Made by a program: the position numbers and the translations under genes. The notes below the pieces were generated by a model. That model made no database searches. It was not told where the DNA came from and was given only the letters and a program-made list of their open reading frames with translations. 64,000 bases of DNA from Microbacterium sp. LWH11-1.2 (GTDB taxonomy: Bacteria > Actinomycetota > Actinomycetes > Actinomycetales > Microbacteriaceae), in NCBI RefSeq assembly GCF_038397745.1, contig NZ_CP151636.1:1116001-1180000 (forward strand), in the 5' to 3' direction. Positions 1 through 8,661 of the stretch are shown here, in pieces; position 1 is the first letter of the stretch, and each line of letters starts with the position of its first letter.

Positions 1-743
1 ACCAGCAGGCCGCGCTCGTCGCACAGAACTGCCTGCGGCCGGGCGAGGCGAAGTGCACCTTCGGAACCGGCGCCTTCCTGCTCGCGAACACGGGTCGCAC
101 CGCGGTCCGGTCCTCGGCGAACCTGTCGTCGTCGGTCGCGTGGCGGCAGGGCGGACAGAACACCTACTGCCTCGACGGACAGGTCTACACCGCGGCATCC
201 GCTGTGCAGTGGCTCGAGAAGCTGACGTTCATCGACACCGCGGCCGACCTCGACCGCGTCGCCGCCGACGACGCCCATGGCGTGCTGTGCGTGCCGGCGC
301 TCGCCGGACTCGCGGCTCCCTGGTGGCGGCCGGATGCCACGGCGACCTTCACCGGCATGACCCTGTCGACCGGCAGCGAGCACCTCGTGCGCGCGGTCCT
401 GGAGGGGATCGCCGCGCAGGTCGCCGAGCTCGCTCGAGCCATGGCATCCGATCTCGGTCAGCCGCTGCAGCGTCTGCGGGTCGACGGGGGCCTCACGCAG
501 AGCCGTGTGCTCATGCAGGCCGTCGCCGACCTGATGCGCATTCCCGTGGACGTGTATCCCTCGCAGCACGCGACGCCGCTCGGTGCGGCCGCCCTCGCGC
601 GCTGCGCGATGAACCCGGAGCTCGCGCTCGACGACGCGATCGTCGCGTGGTCGCCGTCGCACACCTTCGAGCCGCAGTGGACGGATGCCCGTGCTTCCGA
701 GTTCTCCGATCGCTGGCGGTCCGTCGCCGATTCCCTCGTCTGA
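1..743 (+). CDS. FGGY-family carbohydrate kinase, C-terminal part (5' end outside window)
   Basis: This is the C-terminal portion of an ATP-dependent sugar or polyol kinase of the FGGY family, which phosphorylates its substrate in the cytoplasm. The frame is open from base 3. The visible part holds the glycerol-kinase-like stretch GEAKCTFGTGAFLLANTG near the start, the segment VPALAGLAAPWWRPDA, and the C-terminal FGGY ATPase-core segment LRVDGGLTQSRVLMQ. Resemblance is closest to glycerol kinases, but the substrate-binding N-terminal half is missing, so the substrate cannot be named. It is followed on the same strand, 32 bp later, by a SnoaL-like gene that is probably co-transcribed. Confidence 0.85.
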   Translation, partial: QQAALVAQNCLRPGEAKCTFGTGAFLLANTGRTAVRSSANLSSSVAWRQGGQNTYCLDGQVYTAASAVQWLEKLTFIDTAADLDRVAADDAHGVLCVPALAGLAAPWWRPDATATFTGMTLSTGSEHLVRAVLEGIAAQVAELARAMASDLGQPLQRLRVDGGLTQSRVLMQAVADLMRIPVDVYPSQHATPLGAAALARCAMNPELALDDAIVAWSPSHTFEPQWTDARASEFSDRWRSVADSLV

Positions 744-775
744 ATCCCGCCCGCACACGAACCCAGGAGTGACCC

Positions 776-1756
776 GTGGCCCTCGACCCCGTCGCGTACC
801 AGCCCTACCAAGACCCCGACGACTTCATCCGCGAGGTGACCGACCTCATCTGGGTCGACCGTTCGATCAGCTTCATCCGTGAGAACTACGAGCCCGACTC
901 GATCGTGCACGGCGGGTTCGGCACGGCGACGACGCGCGAGGAGGTGCTCGAGGGCACGCTCATGCGCATCGCCGAGTCGCCGGACCGGGTCAGCCAGACC
1001 GAGGACATCGTCTGGGAGCCCCGCGGGGACGATGCCTTCCTCAGCTCGCACCTGGTGGTCGTCGGCGACCTGCTCTCGCCGCGCGTGAGCCGCACGATCG
1101 CCAACTGCCTCTACCGCCGCGGTCGCATGGTCGAGGAGTGGGTCGTGCGCGACACCCTCGCCGAAGCGCTGCAGGACGGACTCGACCCCGACGAGGTCGC
1201 GAGGGATCACGCGTTCCGGGGGTACGTGGCGAGCTGGACCGACCCCGCGCCGGTCGATCCGATCTCTGCGGGCGACTCCGGTGTGCGACCCGACGAGCAC
1301 CGTGCCGACGTCGAGACCGTGCTCGAGATGATCGGGACCGTGTGGAACGACCGCGACCTTCGTGCCGTCGAGCGGTTCTTCCACCGGGACCTGACTCTCC
1401 TCACCGTGGGGAACCGGCACATCATCCGTCCGGAGGGATATCGCCGCGCCCTGCTCGCACTGCTCGAGTCCTTCCCCGCGGGGACGTTCGAGGTGCGCGA
1501 CGTGCAGGCGCATCACGACATCCGCTACGCCGGCACGCGCGTCGCCGTGACATGGAAGTTGGTCGGCGACTACACCGGCGTGCCGAACTACGGGCCTCTC
1601 ACGGGAAAGCCCGTCGACCTGCTCGGCATCTCGCAGTTCACCCTGCATCAGGGCGCCATCGTGAAGGAGGTGCGGCTGTGGGACGACGTCGCGCTCCGCA
1701 CGCAGATCGCGAGCATGCGCGGCGACGAGCCGGTGGGGCCGTCCAACATCTACTGA
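776..1756 (+). CDS. Protein with two SnoaL/NTF2-like domains
   Basis: A 326-aa cytoplasmic protein with no signal peptide or membrane segment. Two similar alpha+beta barrel regions are apparent, at about residues 15-140 and 175-305. The second contains GNRHIIRPEGYRRALLALLE and a C-terminal VRLWDDVALRTQ typical of SnoaL-like polyketide-cyclase/NTF2-fold proteins. That fold is used by hydrolases, isomerases and small-molecule binding proteins, and the sequence gives no specific reaction. The GTG start at 776 is chosen because AGGAG lies just before it and similarity begins there. Its position behind the sugar kinase suggests the same catabolic operon, but the rest of that operon lies outside the window. 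Confidence 0.75.
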   Translation: MALDPVAYQPYQDPDDFIREVTDLIWVDRSISFIRENYEPDSIVHGGFGTATTREEVLEGTLMRIAESPDRVSQTEDIVWEPRGDDAFLSSHLVVVGDLLSPRVSRTIANCLYRRGRMVEEWVVRDTLAEALQDGLDPDEVARDHAFRGYVASWTDPAPVDPISAGDSGVRPDEHRADVETVLEMIGTVWNDRDLRAVERFFHRDLTLLTVGNRHIIRPEGYRRALLALLESFPAGTFEVRDVQAHHDIRYAGTRVAVTWKLVGDYTGVPNYGPLTGKPVDLLGISQFTLHQGAIVKEVRLWDDVALRTQIASMRGDEPVGPSNIY

Positions 1757-1772
1757 CGCTCGCCGCCGGCGC

Positions 1773-1838
1773 CCTCGATCCCAGAGAAGAGGGACATGGC
1801 CGCCGCCGAGGAGGCCATGTCAGCGCCAGGGATCGAGG
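1773..1838. terminator. Nested hairpins between convergent genes
   Basis: Two nested perfect inverted repeats lie between the SnoaL-like gene and the convergent oxidoreductase: an outer pair at 1773-1782/1829-1838 (CCTCGATCCC with GGGATCGAGG) and an inner pair at 1793-1801/1813-1821 (GACATGGCC with GGCCATGTC). The right-hand arms overlap the last codons of the oxidoreductase. There is no U-tract, as is common in high-G+C actinobacteria, so a bidirectional terminator is an inference from position and symmetry. Confidence 0.55.
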
Positions 1839-2815
1839 CCGTGCTTGCCGATCGTCGACCCGGCTTCGAGTCGGGCGAGCACCGCGGGGCCCTCGTCGAG
1901 CGCGTGCATCTGCGGGGAGCCGGGGGTGTAGACGCCCTGCGCGATGAGATCGTCGAGCTCCGTGAGCAGATCGCGGTACGCGGCGCGCGCTGCGGCTGCC
2001 AGCGCGCCGATGTGCAGGCCGCGCAGCTGTGCGTGATGCTCGAAGATCAGCTCCTGCGTCGACACAAGGGCGGGGCCCGAGGCGGAGCCGAAGATCACCA
2101 CTCGTCCGGTGAAGGGCTTCGCGACCGCCAGGCTGACGCCGAGAGTCGCCTGTCCGACGGATTCGAGCACGAGGTCGACGGGTCCGACCGCGTGGAGCAC
2201 CGTCTCCCCGAGATCGGGCCGTCGGCTGTCGAGGATCACGTCGGCTCCCAGCGTTCGGAGCACATCGTGCTTCGCGGATGCCGCGGATGCCACGACGCGC
2301 GCACCGTGGTGGCGGGCGAGACGGACCGCGGCCTGACCGACGCCACCCGCCGCAGCGTGGATGAGGACCGTCTCTCCCCGTTCGAGACCGCCCACGGTGC
2401 GCAACGCGGCGGCCGCGGTCGCCCAGTTGAGGATCATGCCGAGGGTCTGCGCGTCGCTCCAGCCCGCGGGCACCCTGATCGATTCCGCCGCCGTCACCGC
2501 CGCGTACTCGGCGAAAGCACCCGGCCCGCTCCCGATGATGCGCGTGCCGAGAGGCAGCGGGTCCGCGACGCGAGGGCCGATCTCGACGATCTCCCCCACC
2601 GCCTCGAAGCCCGCGCGATACGGCGCCTGCGGACCGCCGCCGTAGATCCCACGGGTCTGCGAGACGTCGGCGAAGTTCACGCCCGCGGCGCCGACCCGGA
2701 TCAGATACTCACCCGGCGCGGGTCGGGGTCGGGGCACCCGCAGGAGGATCAGGTCCTCGGGACCGTCGAGTGTCTGCTGAACGAGGGCACGCATGTCGGT
2801 GTGAGTGTCGCGCAT
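1820..2815 (-). CDS. Zinc-independent medium-chain dehydrogenase/NADPH:quinone oxidoreductase
   Basis: A 331-aa MDR-superfamily oxidoreductase resembling NADPH:quinone reductases and the crotonyl-CoA-reductase-like branch; it probably reduces quinones or enones with NADPH. Visible parts are the GroES-like N-terminal domain (RVGAAGVNFADVSQTRGIY, about residues 40-58) and the Rossmann domain with the nucleotide-binding run HAAAGGVGQAAVRLA near residue 155. The cysteine zinc ligands of alcohol dehydrogenases are absent. The start at 2815 is preferred over the in-frame ATG at 2794 because a -10 hexamer TAGATT (2827-2822) lies 6 nt upstream, giving a leaderless transcript. It is the last gene of a TetR-MerR-MDR run, and the MerR-type promoter at 2822-2854 points to control by the neighbouring MerR protein. 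Confidence 0.85.
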   Translation of the reverse strand: MRDTHTDMRALVQQTLDGPEDLILLRVPRPRPAPGEYLIRVGAAGVNFADVSQTRGIYGGGPQAPYRAGFEAVGEIVEIGPRVADPLPLGTRIIGSGPGAFAEYAAVTAAESIRVPAGWSDAQTLGMILNWATAAAALRTVGGLERGETVLIHAAAGGVGQAAVRLARHHGARVVASAASAKHDVLRTLGADVILDSRRPDLGETVLHAVGPVDLVLESVGQATLGVSLAVAKPFTGRVVIFGSASGPALVSTQELIFEHHAQLRGLHIGALAAAARAAYRDLLTELDDLIAQGVYTPGSPQMHALDEGPAVLARLEAGSTIGKHGLDPWR

Positions 2816-2821
2816 GCCGAG

Positions 2822-2854
2822 AATCTACGAGCCTGCCACCAGTGGCAAGGTCAA
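2822..2854 (-). promoter_or_regulatory. MerR-type promoter/operator of the quinone oxidoreductase gene
   Basis: On the minus strand TTGACC (2854-2849) is followed by the perfect 14-bp palindrome TGCCACCAGTGGCA (2834-2847) and then TAGATT (2827-2822). An elongated -35/-10 spacer (about 20-21 bp) carrying a dyad is the classic layout of promoters activated by MerR-family proteins. The site overlaps the 3' end of the merR-like gene. The -10 sits 6 nt from the ATG at 2815. Confidence 0.65.
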
Positions 2855-3207
2855 CCCCCGTCGACCCGGCTCTCCAACTCGTCGAGGTAGGCATCGAGAG
2901 CGTCCTCCTGCTCCCGAAGCGCGGCGATGCGCGTGGAGAGGCGATCGCGATAGCGCTGCACGTCGCGCAGCAGCTCCTCGTCGGTGACGTGCTGCCCCTG
3001 CGTCTCCTGCAGCACCCGTCGGATGAGCCGCACGGGCAGGCCGGAGTCGAGCAAAGAGCGGATCGTGAGCACGCGATCCACGGTCCCTGCACAGTAGTCG
3101 CGGTATCCGCCCTCCGTGCGACCGGGCACGATCAGGCCCTGGTCCTCGTAGTACCGCAGCGATCGCGGGCTGGTGCCGCTGATCGACGCGGCCTCGGAGA
3201 TCCTCAT
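2851..3207 (-). CDS. MerR-family transcriptional regulator
   Basis: A 118-aa MerR-type regulator. The N-terminal winged helix MRISEAASISGTSPRSLRYY is followed by the wing (GRTEGGYRDY) and a long dimerisation helix (DEELLRDVQRYRDRLSTRIAALREQEDALDAYLDEL). No cysteine cluster for metals is visible, so it is probably of the drug/redox-sensing type. The start ATG at 3207 overlaps the stop of the TetR gene by 4 bases (ATGA), indicating translational coupling. The palindromic promoter just past its stop codon is its likely target, driving the oxidoreductase. Confidence 0.88.
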   Translation of the reverse strand: MRISEAASISGTSPRSLRYYEDQGLIVPGRTEGGYRDYCAGTVDRVLTIRSLLDSGLPVRLIRRVLQETQGQHVTDEELLRDVQRYRDRLSTRIAALREQEDALDAYLDELESRVDGG

Positions 3208-3815
3208 TCCTCGACCGCCCGTGCGGCCGGCACGCGGAGCGCGGGGAGCAGCACGAAGTCGACGAGCTCCGCGACCGCTTCGGCCTCGAGGGAGCGCTGA
3301 CGGAGCATCACGCTGCCGAAGGCCGCGGTGGGCACGATGCCGGCGACGAGCGCCACCGGCACGTCGGCGGGAACCGTGCCGCGCTCGATCCACCGCTCGA
3401 TCACGGCGACCAGTGCGGCCACCGGAGGCTCGCCGATGGTCCGGTATGCCACGTCACGCAGCTCCGGGTCGCGTCCGATCTCGCTCAGCAGGCTCGCGAG
3501 CACGTGTCCCGAGCGCTCGTCCGATCGGGCGAAGTGCATCGCGGCGGCGATCAGATCCCCGCGCAGGGTTCCGGTGTCGGGGGTCTCGGTCGTGATGTGC
3601 AGGGCGCGCACGGCGGCCACGACGAGATCGACCTTCGAGCTCCACCGTCGGTAGATCGCCGACTTGCCGCACTGGGCCCGCTGAGCGACGCCGGCGATCG
3701 TCGTTCCCGCATATCCGCTCTCGACCAGCAGATCCTGCGTGGCGAGGAGGATCCCGCGCTCGACTTCGGGATCGCGCGGACGACCCGATGCCCTCGACTC
3801 TTCGCCACTGTCCAT
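3204..3815 (-). CDS. TetR/AcrR-family transcriptional regulator
   Basis: A 203-aa repressor-type regulator. Its N-terminal helix-turn-helix (about residues 20-65: LLVESGYAGTTIAGVAQRAQ, then GKSAIYRRWSSK) is typical of TetR proteins and the C-terminal ligand domain resembles TetR_C_11. The ATG at 3815 is chosen over an upstream TTG at 3860 because -10 TACAAT (3829-3824) lies 8 nt before it, implying leaderless translation. It diverges from a small membrane protein gene at 3924 and heads an operon with the MerR regulator and oxidoreductase. The shared 108-bp intergenic region holds a repeated ACCGTAAT motif that may be its operator. Confidence 0.87.
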   Translation of the reverse strand: MDSGEESRASGRPRDPEVERGILLATQDLLVESGYAGTTIAGVAQRAQCGKSAIYRRWSSKVDLVVAAVRALHITTETPDTGTLRGDLIAAAMHFARSDERSGHVLASLLSEIGRDPELRDVAYRTIGEPPVAALVAVIERWIERGTVPADVPVALVAGIVPTAAFGSVMLRQRSLEAEAVAELVDFVLLPALRVPAARAVEE

Positions 3816-3848
3816 GAGCACCCATTGTACATTCCGGGACCGGCTGGT

Positions 3849-3885
3849 ACCGTAATGCAATAACGGGACCGTTGAGAACCGTAAT
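3849..3885. promoter_or_regulatory. Candidate TetR operator: direct repeats of ACCGTAAT
   Basis: ACCGTAAT occurs at 3849-3856 and again at 3878-3885, in the divergent region between the tetR-like gene and the membrane-protein gene. A short dyad (CCGT at 3850-3853 with ACGG at 3863-3866) surrounds the first copy. A role as binding site for the adjacent TetR protein is inferred from position. Confidence 0.4.
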
Positions 3886-3923
3886 ACCTCCTCGGTCCAT
3901 CTTCATCGACCAAGGAGCACGCC

Positions 3924-4367
3924 ATGACCGCATCACCCACCGCCGAGCGCGTCGCATCGCGACCTCGGCTCCGTACCGCCGTCATCCTCATCACCGCCGT
4001 GATCGTCGCTGTCGCCGTGAACGCGGCCATCGCCGCCGTCGCGATCGCTGCGGGCGCACCATCGACCTACGGCCCACTCACCCTTCCCGCCTACGCCCTC
4101 TTCACGACTCTCGGTGTCGCCGCCGGGTGGGCGGGATGGGTGCTCGTCCACCGCCGCGCCCGCGACCCCCGACGCACGCTCCGAGTCCTGGTGCCGGTCC
4201 TGACGGTGCTGTCGTTCGTGCCCGACGTGCTGCTCCTCGCCTTCGGGTTCATCCCCGGCACGACCACGCCCGCCGTGATCGCCCTGATGCTGATGCATCT
4301 GGTCGTCGTCGCCGTAGCAGTGCCGGCCTCTGCGCTCGCGATGCGGATGCCGGCGCGCACCGTCTGA
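3924..4367 (+). CDS. Small integral membrane protein, DUF6069-like
   Basis: A 147-aa polytopic membrane protein with four predicted hydrophobic segments, at about residues 18-42, 52-75, 88-110 and 117-138, and an arginine-rich loop (HRRARDPRRTLR) between helices 2 and 3. It resembles actinobacterial DUF6069 proteins, whose function is unknown. Start ATG 3924 follows GGAG. It is transcribed divergently from the TetR gene, the usual arrangement for a membrane protein under TetR control. No catalytic residues can be assigned. Confidence 0.75.
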   Translation: MTASPTAERVASRPRLRTAVILITAVIVAVAVNAAIAAVAIAAGAPSTYGPLTLPAYALFTTLGVAAGWAGWVLVHRRARDPRRTLRVLVPVLTVLSFVPDVLLLAFGFIPGTTTPAVIALMLMHLVVVAVAVPASALAMRMPARTV

Positions 4368-4450
4368 CCCGTGCGCACATCCTCGGGAGGTACGTTGGAG
4401 ATTCCGCGCGCGGTCGTCGCGCGGGGAGCTCGACGGAGGGGAACCCGGAC

Positions 4451-5044
4451 ATGCGCACATTGGTGATCGGCGCGACAGGCAGCATCGGCGGCGTGGTCGC
4501 GACCACTCTCGAGAGCCGTGGGCATGAGGTCATTCGGGCATCGCGGAACTCCGAACCCTCGGTCGATGTCACCGACCCGGCATCCGTCCGTGAGCTCTTC
4601 GCCGGACTCGACGACCTCGACGCCGTGGTGGTCGCGGTCGGTTCCGTCGGCTTCAAGCCGCTCACCGAACTCACTCGAGACGACTATCTCGCCGCGTTCA
4701 CCAAGAAGACCCTCGCACAGATCGAGGTGCTCTCCCAGGCCCTTCCGCACGTGCGCGACGGCGGGTCGATCACGCTGACGAGCGGCGTGCTGGCTCGCGA
4801 GCCCCTCGCCACCGGTGCAGCCGCCGCGATGGCGAACGGGGCCCTCGAGTCGTTCGTGCTCACGGCGGCCGCCGAGGCGCCGCGCGGCATCCGCATCAAC
4901 GCCGTCTCGCCCGACGTGCTCGCGAACTCGCCCGGCTATCACGCCGCCTTCCCCGGACACCGCCCCGTGACGGACGACGAGGTGGGTACCGCCTACGTGC
5001 GCGCCGTCGAGGGCGTCATCAACGGCCGGGTCCTCGCCGTCTGA
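4451..5044 (+). CDS. Short-chain dehydrogenase/reductase
   Basis: A 197-aa SDR-family oxidoreductase. The N-terminal NAD(P)-binding motif GATGSIGG lies at residues 7-14. The usual catalytic Tyr-Lys pair is not evident: the expected YxxxK position reads AAAAMANGALESF, so it resembles the short SDR subgroup annotated as YbjT/SDR-a-like or adenylyl-binding proteins. The start ATG at 4451 has GGAGGGG about 10 nt upstream. It stands alone between the DUF6069-like gene and a methyltransferase. The missing Tyr makes classical dehydrogenase activity uncertain. Confidence 0.8.
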   Translation: MRTLVIGATGSIGGVVATTLESRGHEVIRASRNSEPSVDVTDPASVRELFAGLDDLDAVVVAVGSVGFKPLTELTRDDYLAAFTKKTLAQIEVLSQALPHVRDGGSITLTSGVLAREPLATGAAAAMANGALESFVLTAAAEAPRGIRINAVSPDVLANSPGYHAAFPGHRPVTDDEVGTAYVRAVEGVINGRVLAV

Positions 5045-5072
5045 GCAAGCATGCCGGGGCTAGGCTCTCGGC

Positions 5073-5840
5073 ATGCGTGACCCCCGGCATTTCGAAGGGC
5101 TGGCCGACGTGTACGCGGCAGCTCGGCCGCCGTACCCGACCGCACTGTGGGATGCCGTCCGCGACCTCGGCGTTCTGCAGCCCGGGCGCCGCGCCCTCGA
5201 CCTCGGCGCCGGCACGGGCCAGGCGACCGGTCCGCTTCTGGCGGCAGGGCTTTCGGTGACAGCGGTCGAACCCGGTCCTCGGCTCGCCGAACAGCTGCGG
5301 ATGCGGCATCCCGAGGCCACCGTGCTCGTCGATCGCGCCGAAGACGTGGAGCTCCCGCCGGAGTCGTTCGACCTCGTCGTCGTCGCCACCGCCGTCCACT
5401 GGATGGACCTCGGGATCCTCCTGCCGAAGCTGCACAGGGTGCTCGCCGCAGGAGGGCACCTGCTCGTCTGGCGCACCGTGTTCGGGGATGCCGCCGCTCC
5501 GGTGACGCCGTTCCGCGAACAGGTGACCAGGATCGTGCACGACCGTCAGGCGCTGGACGACCCGGGAACCGACACCGAGGATGCCGCGGCGACCGCGGCA
5601 TCCCTGACGGCATCCGGTCTGTTCACTGTCGCCGACATCTCACGGTTCCGGTGGGACGTCGAGCTCGACGTCGACCAGGTGCGCCGGCTGTTCGCCACCT
5701 TCAGCAACTGGTCCGCAGAGGAGGTCGACCGCGCGGCTTCTGCCGCCCGCGACCTGGGCGGGCGCGTCGTCGAGCACTACTCCTCGTGGCTCATCGTGCT
5801 CCGACCGACGGATGCCGCCATTCCTCCGCGCGGGAGCTGA
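5073..5840 (+). CDS. Class I SAM-dependent methyltransferase
   Basis: A 255-aa cytosolic methyltransferase of the Methyltransf_11 type. Motif I ALDLGAGTGQATG is at about residues 41-53, motif II TAVEPGPRLAEQL follows, and VVVATAVHWMD marks the post-II region common to ubiE/trans-aconitate-like enzymes. The acceptor is unknown. The ATG at 5073 lies 6 nt after the hexamer TAGGCT (5061-5066), so translation is probably leaderless. Its 3' end overlaps the convergent gene on the minus strand by about 64 bp. Confidence 0.85.
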   Translation: MRDPRHFEGLADVYAAARPPYPTALWDAVRDLGVLQPGRRALDLGAGTGQATGPLLAAGLSVTAVEPGPRLAEQLRMRHPEATVLVDRAEDVELPPESFDLVVVATAVHWMDLGILLPKLHRVLAAGGHLLVWRTVFGDAAAPVTPFREQVTRIVHDRQALDDPGTDTEDAAATAASLTASGLFTVADISRFRWDVELDVDQVRRLFATFSNWSAEEVDRAASAARDLGGRVVEHYSSWLIVLRPTDAAIPPRGS

Positions 5841-6346
5841 GGGCGCACGTCGTGGAGGGATGCCGCTCCGAGGCAGGGCACGGCGACGAGGTCTCCTTCG
5901 CGCAGATCCCCCGGAAGCATCGCGACCGGATGCGGCCACGACGCATCGCCGACGTCGCCGGGGATGAGCTCGATGCGCGCGCTCCTGCTGCACGAGGCGC
6001 GTCCGATGAGCCGGCATTCGCTCCACTGCGCGGTGACGCCGTCGAACCTGCAGTCGGTCAGGGCGATCCTCTTGTCCTCCTGGGTGTCCACGCGCAGCGT
6101 GATGCGGAAGACCAGCACGGTCACGTCGGTCCCGCCGGTGAGTGCGCGCTCGCGCGGTCGCCCCGGACGAGGAAGGTCCCCGGTGAGCACGGCAGGGGTG
6201 CCGCTGACCTCGGCGAGCCTGATGAGCGAGACGCCCGCGACGACGACGTCGGAGACGGTCGCCTGGGTGTGCACGGGCCAGGAGTCGACGGCGAGCGGGG
6301 ACGGGATGCTCAATCGCATCGTGGGGAGGATCTCGGTGAGAGTCAT
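5777..6346 (-). CDS. Hypothetical protein, 189 aa
   Basis: I do not recognise this protein. It is predicted soluble, with an alternating beta-type pattern and two cysteines close together near LIGRASCSRSARIE. Third codon positions are strongly G/C, as in neighbouring genes, which supports it being real rather than an antisense artefact. It overlaps the 3' end of the methyltransferase tail to tail by 64 bp. The start ATG at 6346 is the only methionine near the beginning of the frame. Confidence 0.6.
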   Translation of the reverse strand: MTLTEILPTMRLSIPSPLAVDSWPVHTQATVSDVVVAGVSLIRLAEVSGTPAVLTGDLPRPGRPRERALTGGTDVTVLVFRITLRVDTQEDKRIALTDCRFDGVTAQWSECRLIGRASCSRSARIELIPGDVGDASWPHPVAMLPGDLREGDLVAVPCLGAASLHDVRPQLPRGGMAASVGRSTMSHEE

Positions 6347-6438
6347 GTCTCTGTCTTAGGTGCGGGACGACGCACGGGGAACGCCTCCACACGGAACCCA
6401 TGCGGCCTTCCTGCGAACCGTCATCGGGTCACCGCGGG

Positions 6439-6487
6439 TAGGCTCGGCTCCGTGATCACTTCGCCGCAGACCCCGCCGTCGGGCTGA
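6439..6487 (+). promoter_or_regulatory. Leaderless promoter with 11-codon mini-ORF
   Basis: The hexamer TAGGCT (6439-6444) is followed 7 nt later by GTG at 6452, which opens an 11-codon frame (VITSPQTPPSG) stopping at 6485-6487. The next gene starts at GTG 6490, two bases after the stop, and has no Shine-Dalgarno sequence. This looks like a leaderless upstream ORF feeding ribosomes to the downstream gene by reinitiation. It is an inference from spacing. Confidence 0.45.
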
Positions 6488-6489
6488 CC

Positions 6490-6888
6490 GTGGAGATCAT
6501 CGACAGCATCGGCGTGGTGGGTGAGGTCATCGGCTGGGTCGGCCTCATCGTCGGCCTCCCGCTGCTCCTGATCGCTCTGCTGACGCGCAGCATCCAAGGC
6601 GGCCACACCCGCATCAGGATCGCGATCCTCGAGGACCTCGAGGATCGGCCGATGGCGCTCTGGTCGGCGGGCGACCGCACGTACACGAGAGCGCTGACGC
6701 CCTCGGAGACACGCCACCTCGCCGACACCGCGGAGCCGTTCGGCTACGTCGCCGACCGCGATCCCGAGCGTCTGCGCCTCGAAGCCCGGTCCCCCTTCGA
6801 GCGGGCCTGCATGACGATCTCGTTCGTGATGCTCGGAGCGGCCGTCATCGGCTTCGCCGCATCGTTCCTTCCCGTCTTCTGGAACTAG
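6490..6888 (+). CDS. Small membrane protein with two hydrophobic segments
   Basis: A 132-aa unknown protein. A hydrophobic helix near residues 10-32 is followed by a charged cytoplasmic-type domain (about residues 36-105) and a second helix near residues 108-128. No family is recognised. It has no ribosome binding site of its own and starts two bases after the stop of an 11-codon mini-ORF (6452-6487), so its translation may depend on that mini-ORF. It converges with treZ, with a 4-bp overlap at the stop codons. Confidence 0.65.
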   Translation: MEIIDSIGVVGEVIGWVGLIVGLPLLLIALLTRSIQGGHTRIRIAILEDLEDRPMALWSAGDRTYTRALTPSETRHLADTAEPFGYVADRDPERLRLEARSPFERACMTISFVMLGAAVIGFAASFLPVFWN

Positions 6889-8648
6889 GTCGAGCGCCGC
6901 AGCGTCGGCCCGACGACAGCGGCCGAGTCCGGCGGCAGCAGCAGCGTTCCGGCATCCGCCACGACCGGTGCGGTCGAGATCAGCACCGCGGCATCCGCCG
7001 CGAGTCCGAACTCCGCCGACCCGCTCGAGAGATTGACCAGCACCGCGAGCCCACCGCGGTCGATCCGGTACACGCGATGCGCAGGGGAGCCGTCGGACTC
7101 CTCCACGGACACTTCGGTGCGTGACGCATCGGGATCGGTCAGCTCCGGGCGCTCCCGCCGCAGCGCCGCGAGCTCCCGATACAGGGCGAGCAGCCGCGCG
7201 TGGGCGGGTTCCGCGAGCTCGCGCCACTCGAGGTGCGAGCGCTCGAACGTCGCCGGGTCCTGCGGGTCGGGCACGGCATCCGCGTCCCAGTCCATCTTCG
7301 CGAACTCGGCCTTGCGCCCCTCCGACACGGCGCGGCCGAGCTCGGGTTCGGGATGCGAGGTGAAGAACTGCCAGGGCGTCGAGGCGCCCCATTCCTCGCC
7401 CATGAACAGCATGGGCGTGCCGGGCGCGGTCAGGGTGAGCACCGCGGCGATCGCGAGCCGCTCGGCCGAGAGCGTCGCCGACAGGCGGTCGCCCGCAGCG
7501 CGGTTGCCGATCTGGTCGTGATCCTGCGCGAAGGTGACCAGACGCCAGGTCGGGACCTCCCGCGGGATTGGCGAGCCGTGCGGGCGCCCGCGGAACGACG
7601 AGAAGGTGCCGTCGTGGAAGAACCCACCCTCCGAGACCTTGGCGACGGCATCCTCCGCGGCGAAGTCGGCGTAGTACCCGGCGGTCTCTCCCGTGAGGGC
7701 GACGTGCACGGCGTGATGCCAGTCGTCGGACCACTGGGCCGTGAGTCCGTAGCCGCCGGCCTCTCGAGGAAGGATCAGGGTCGGGTCGTTCAGATCCGAC
7801 TCCGCGATGAGGCTGAGCGGACGATCGAGCAGCGCCGAGAGAGCGTCGACGCGCTCCGCGAGCTCGCGCAGGATGTGCACCGGCTGCTCGTCGTGCAGGG
7901 CGTGCACGGCATCCAGCCGGAGACCGTCGACGTGGAGGTCGCGCAGCCACATCAGCGCGTTGTCGACGATGTACTCGCGCACGGCCCGCTCGTCGAGATC
8001 GACCGAGTCGCCCCAGCCGGTGTTGTCGCCCGACCGGAGATACGGACCGAACTCGGGCAGGTAGTTCCCGCTCGGGCCCAGATGGTTGTAGACCACGTCC
8101 TGGATCACCGCGAGTCCGCACGCATGCGCCGCATCCACGAACCGCTGGTACGCCCGCGGACCGCCGTACCCCTCGTGCACCGCGTACCAGAGCACGCCGT
8201 CGTAGCCCCAGTTCCAGACGCCGTTGAAGGCGTTGACCGGCAGCAGCTCCACGTGCGTCACGCCGAGGTCGACGAGGTGACCGAGGCGTCCGACCGCCGC
8301 GTCGAGCGTGCCCTCCGGCGTGAAGGTGCCGAGATGCAGCTCGTAGATCAGTCCGCCCGCGAGCTGCCGACCGGTCCACGCGTGATCCGTCCAGGCGAAG
8401 TCCGCCGGGTCGAATGCCGCTGACGGGCCGTGCACCCCCTCGGGCTGCCGTCGCGAACGCGGATCGGGGCGCAGCTGCTCGCCGTCGTCGATCAGGAAGC
8501 CGTACCGGTCGCCGTCGGCGAGAGCGAGATCGATGCCCCACCAGCCCTCCGCCCGGGCATCCAGCTCCCGCTCCTCGATCGTCGCGCCGTCGCCGTCGAG
8601 CAGCCGCACCCGCATCCGTCGTGCGCGCGGAGCCCAGACCTCGATCAC
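6885..8648 (-). CDS. treZ: Malto-oligosyltrehalose trehalohydrolase
   Basis: A 587-aa GH13 enzyme that cleaves maltooligosyl-trehalose to release trehalose, the last step of the TreY-TreZ route from glycogen. The N-terminal CBM48-like beta-domain (about residues 1-95) precedes the TIM barrel. Catalytic residues by motif are Asp246 ([10 protein letters not shown]), Glu283 ([10 protein letters not shown]) and Asp378 ([10 protein letters not shown], characteristic of TreZ). Length is normal for the family. The GTG start at 8648 is 13 bp beyond the treY stop. It is the last gene of a four-gene operon. Confidence 0.96.
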   Translation of the reverse strand: MIEVWAPRARRMRVRLLDGDGATIEERELDARAEGWWGIDLALADGDRYGFLIDDGEQLRPDPRSRRQPEGVHGPSAAFDPADFAWTDHAWTGRQLAGGLIYELHLGTFTPEGTLDAAVGRLGHLVDLGVTHVELLPVNAFNGVWNWGYDGVLWYAVHEGYGGPRAYQRFVDAAHACGLAVIQDVVYNHLGPSGNYLPEFGPYLRSGDNTGWGDSVDLDERAVREYIVDNALMWLRDLHVDGLRLDAVHALHDEQPVHILRELAERVDALSALLDRPLSLIAESDLNDPTLILPREAGGYGLTAQWSDDWHHAVHVALTGETAGYYADFAAEDAVAKVSEGGFFHDGTFSSFRGRPHGSPIPREVPTWRLVTFAQDHDQIGNRAAGDRLSATLSAERLAIAAVLTLTAPGTPMLFMGEEWGASTPWQFFTSHPEPELGRAVSEGRKAEFAKMDWDADAVPDPQDPATFERSHLEWRELAEPAHARLLALYRELAALRRERPELTDPDASRTEVSVEESDGSPAHRVYRIDRGGLAVLVNLSSGSAEFGLAADAAVLISTAPVVADAGTLLLPPDSAAVVGPTLRRST

Positions 8649-8661
8649 CGTGCGAGTCCGA

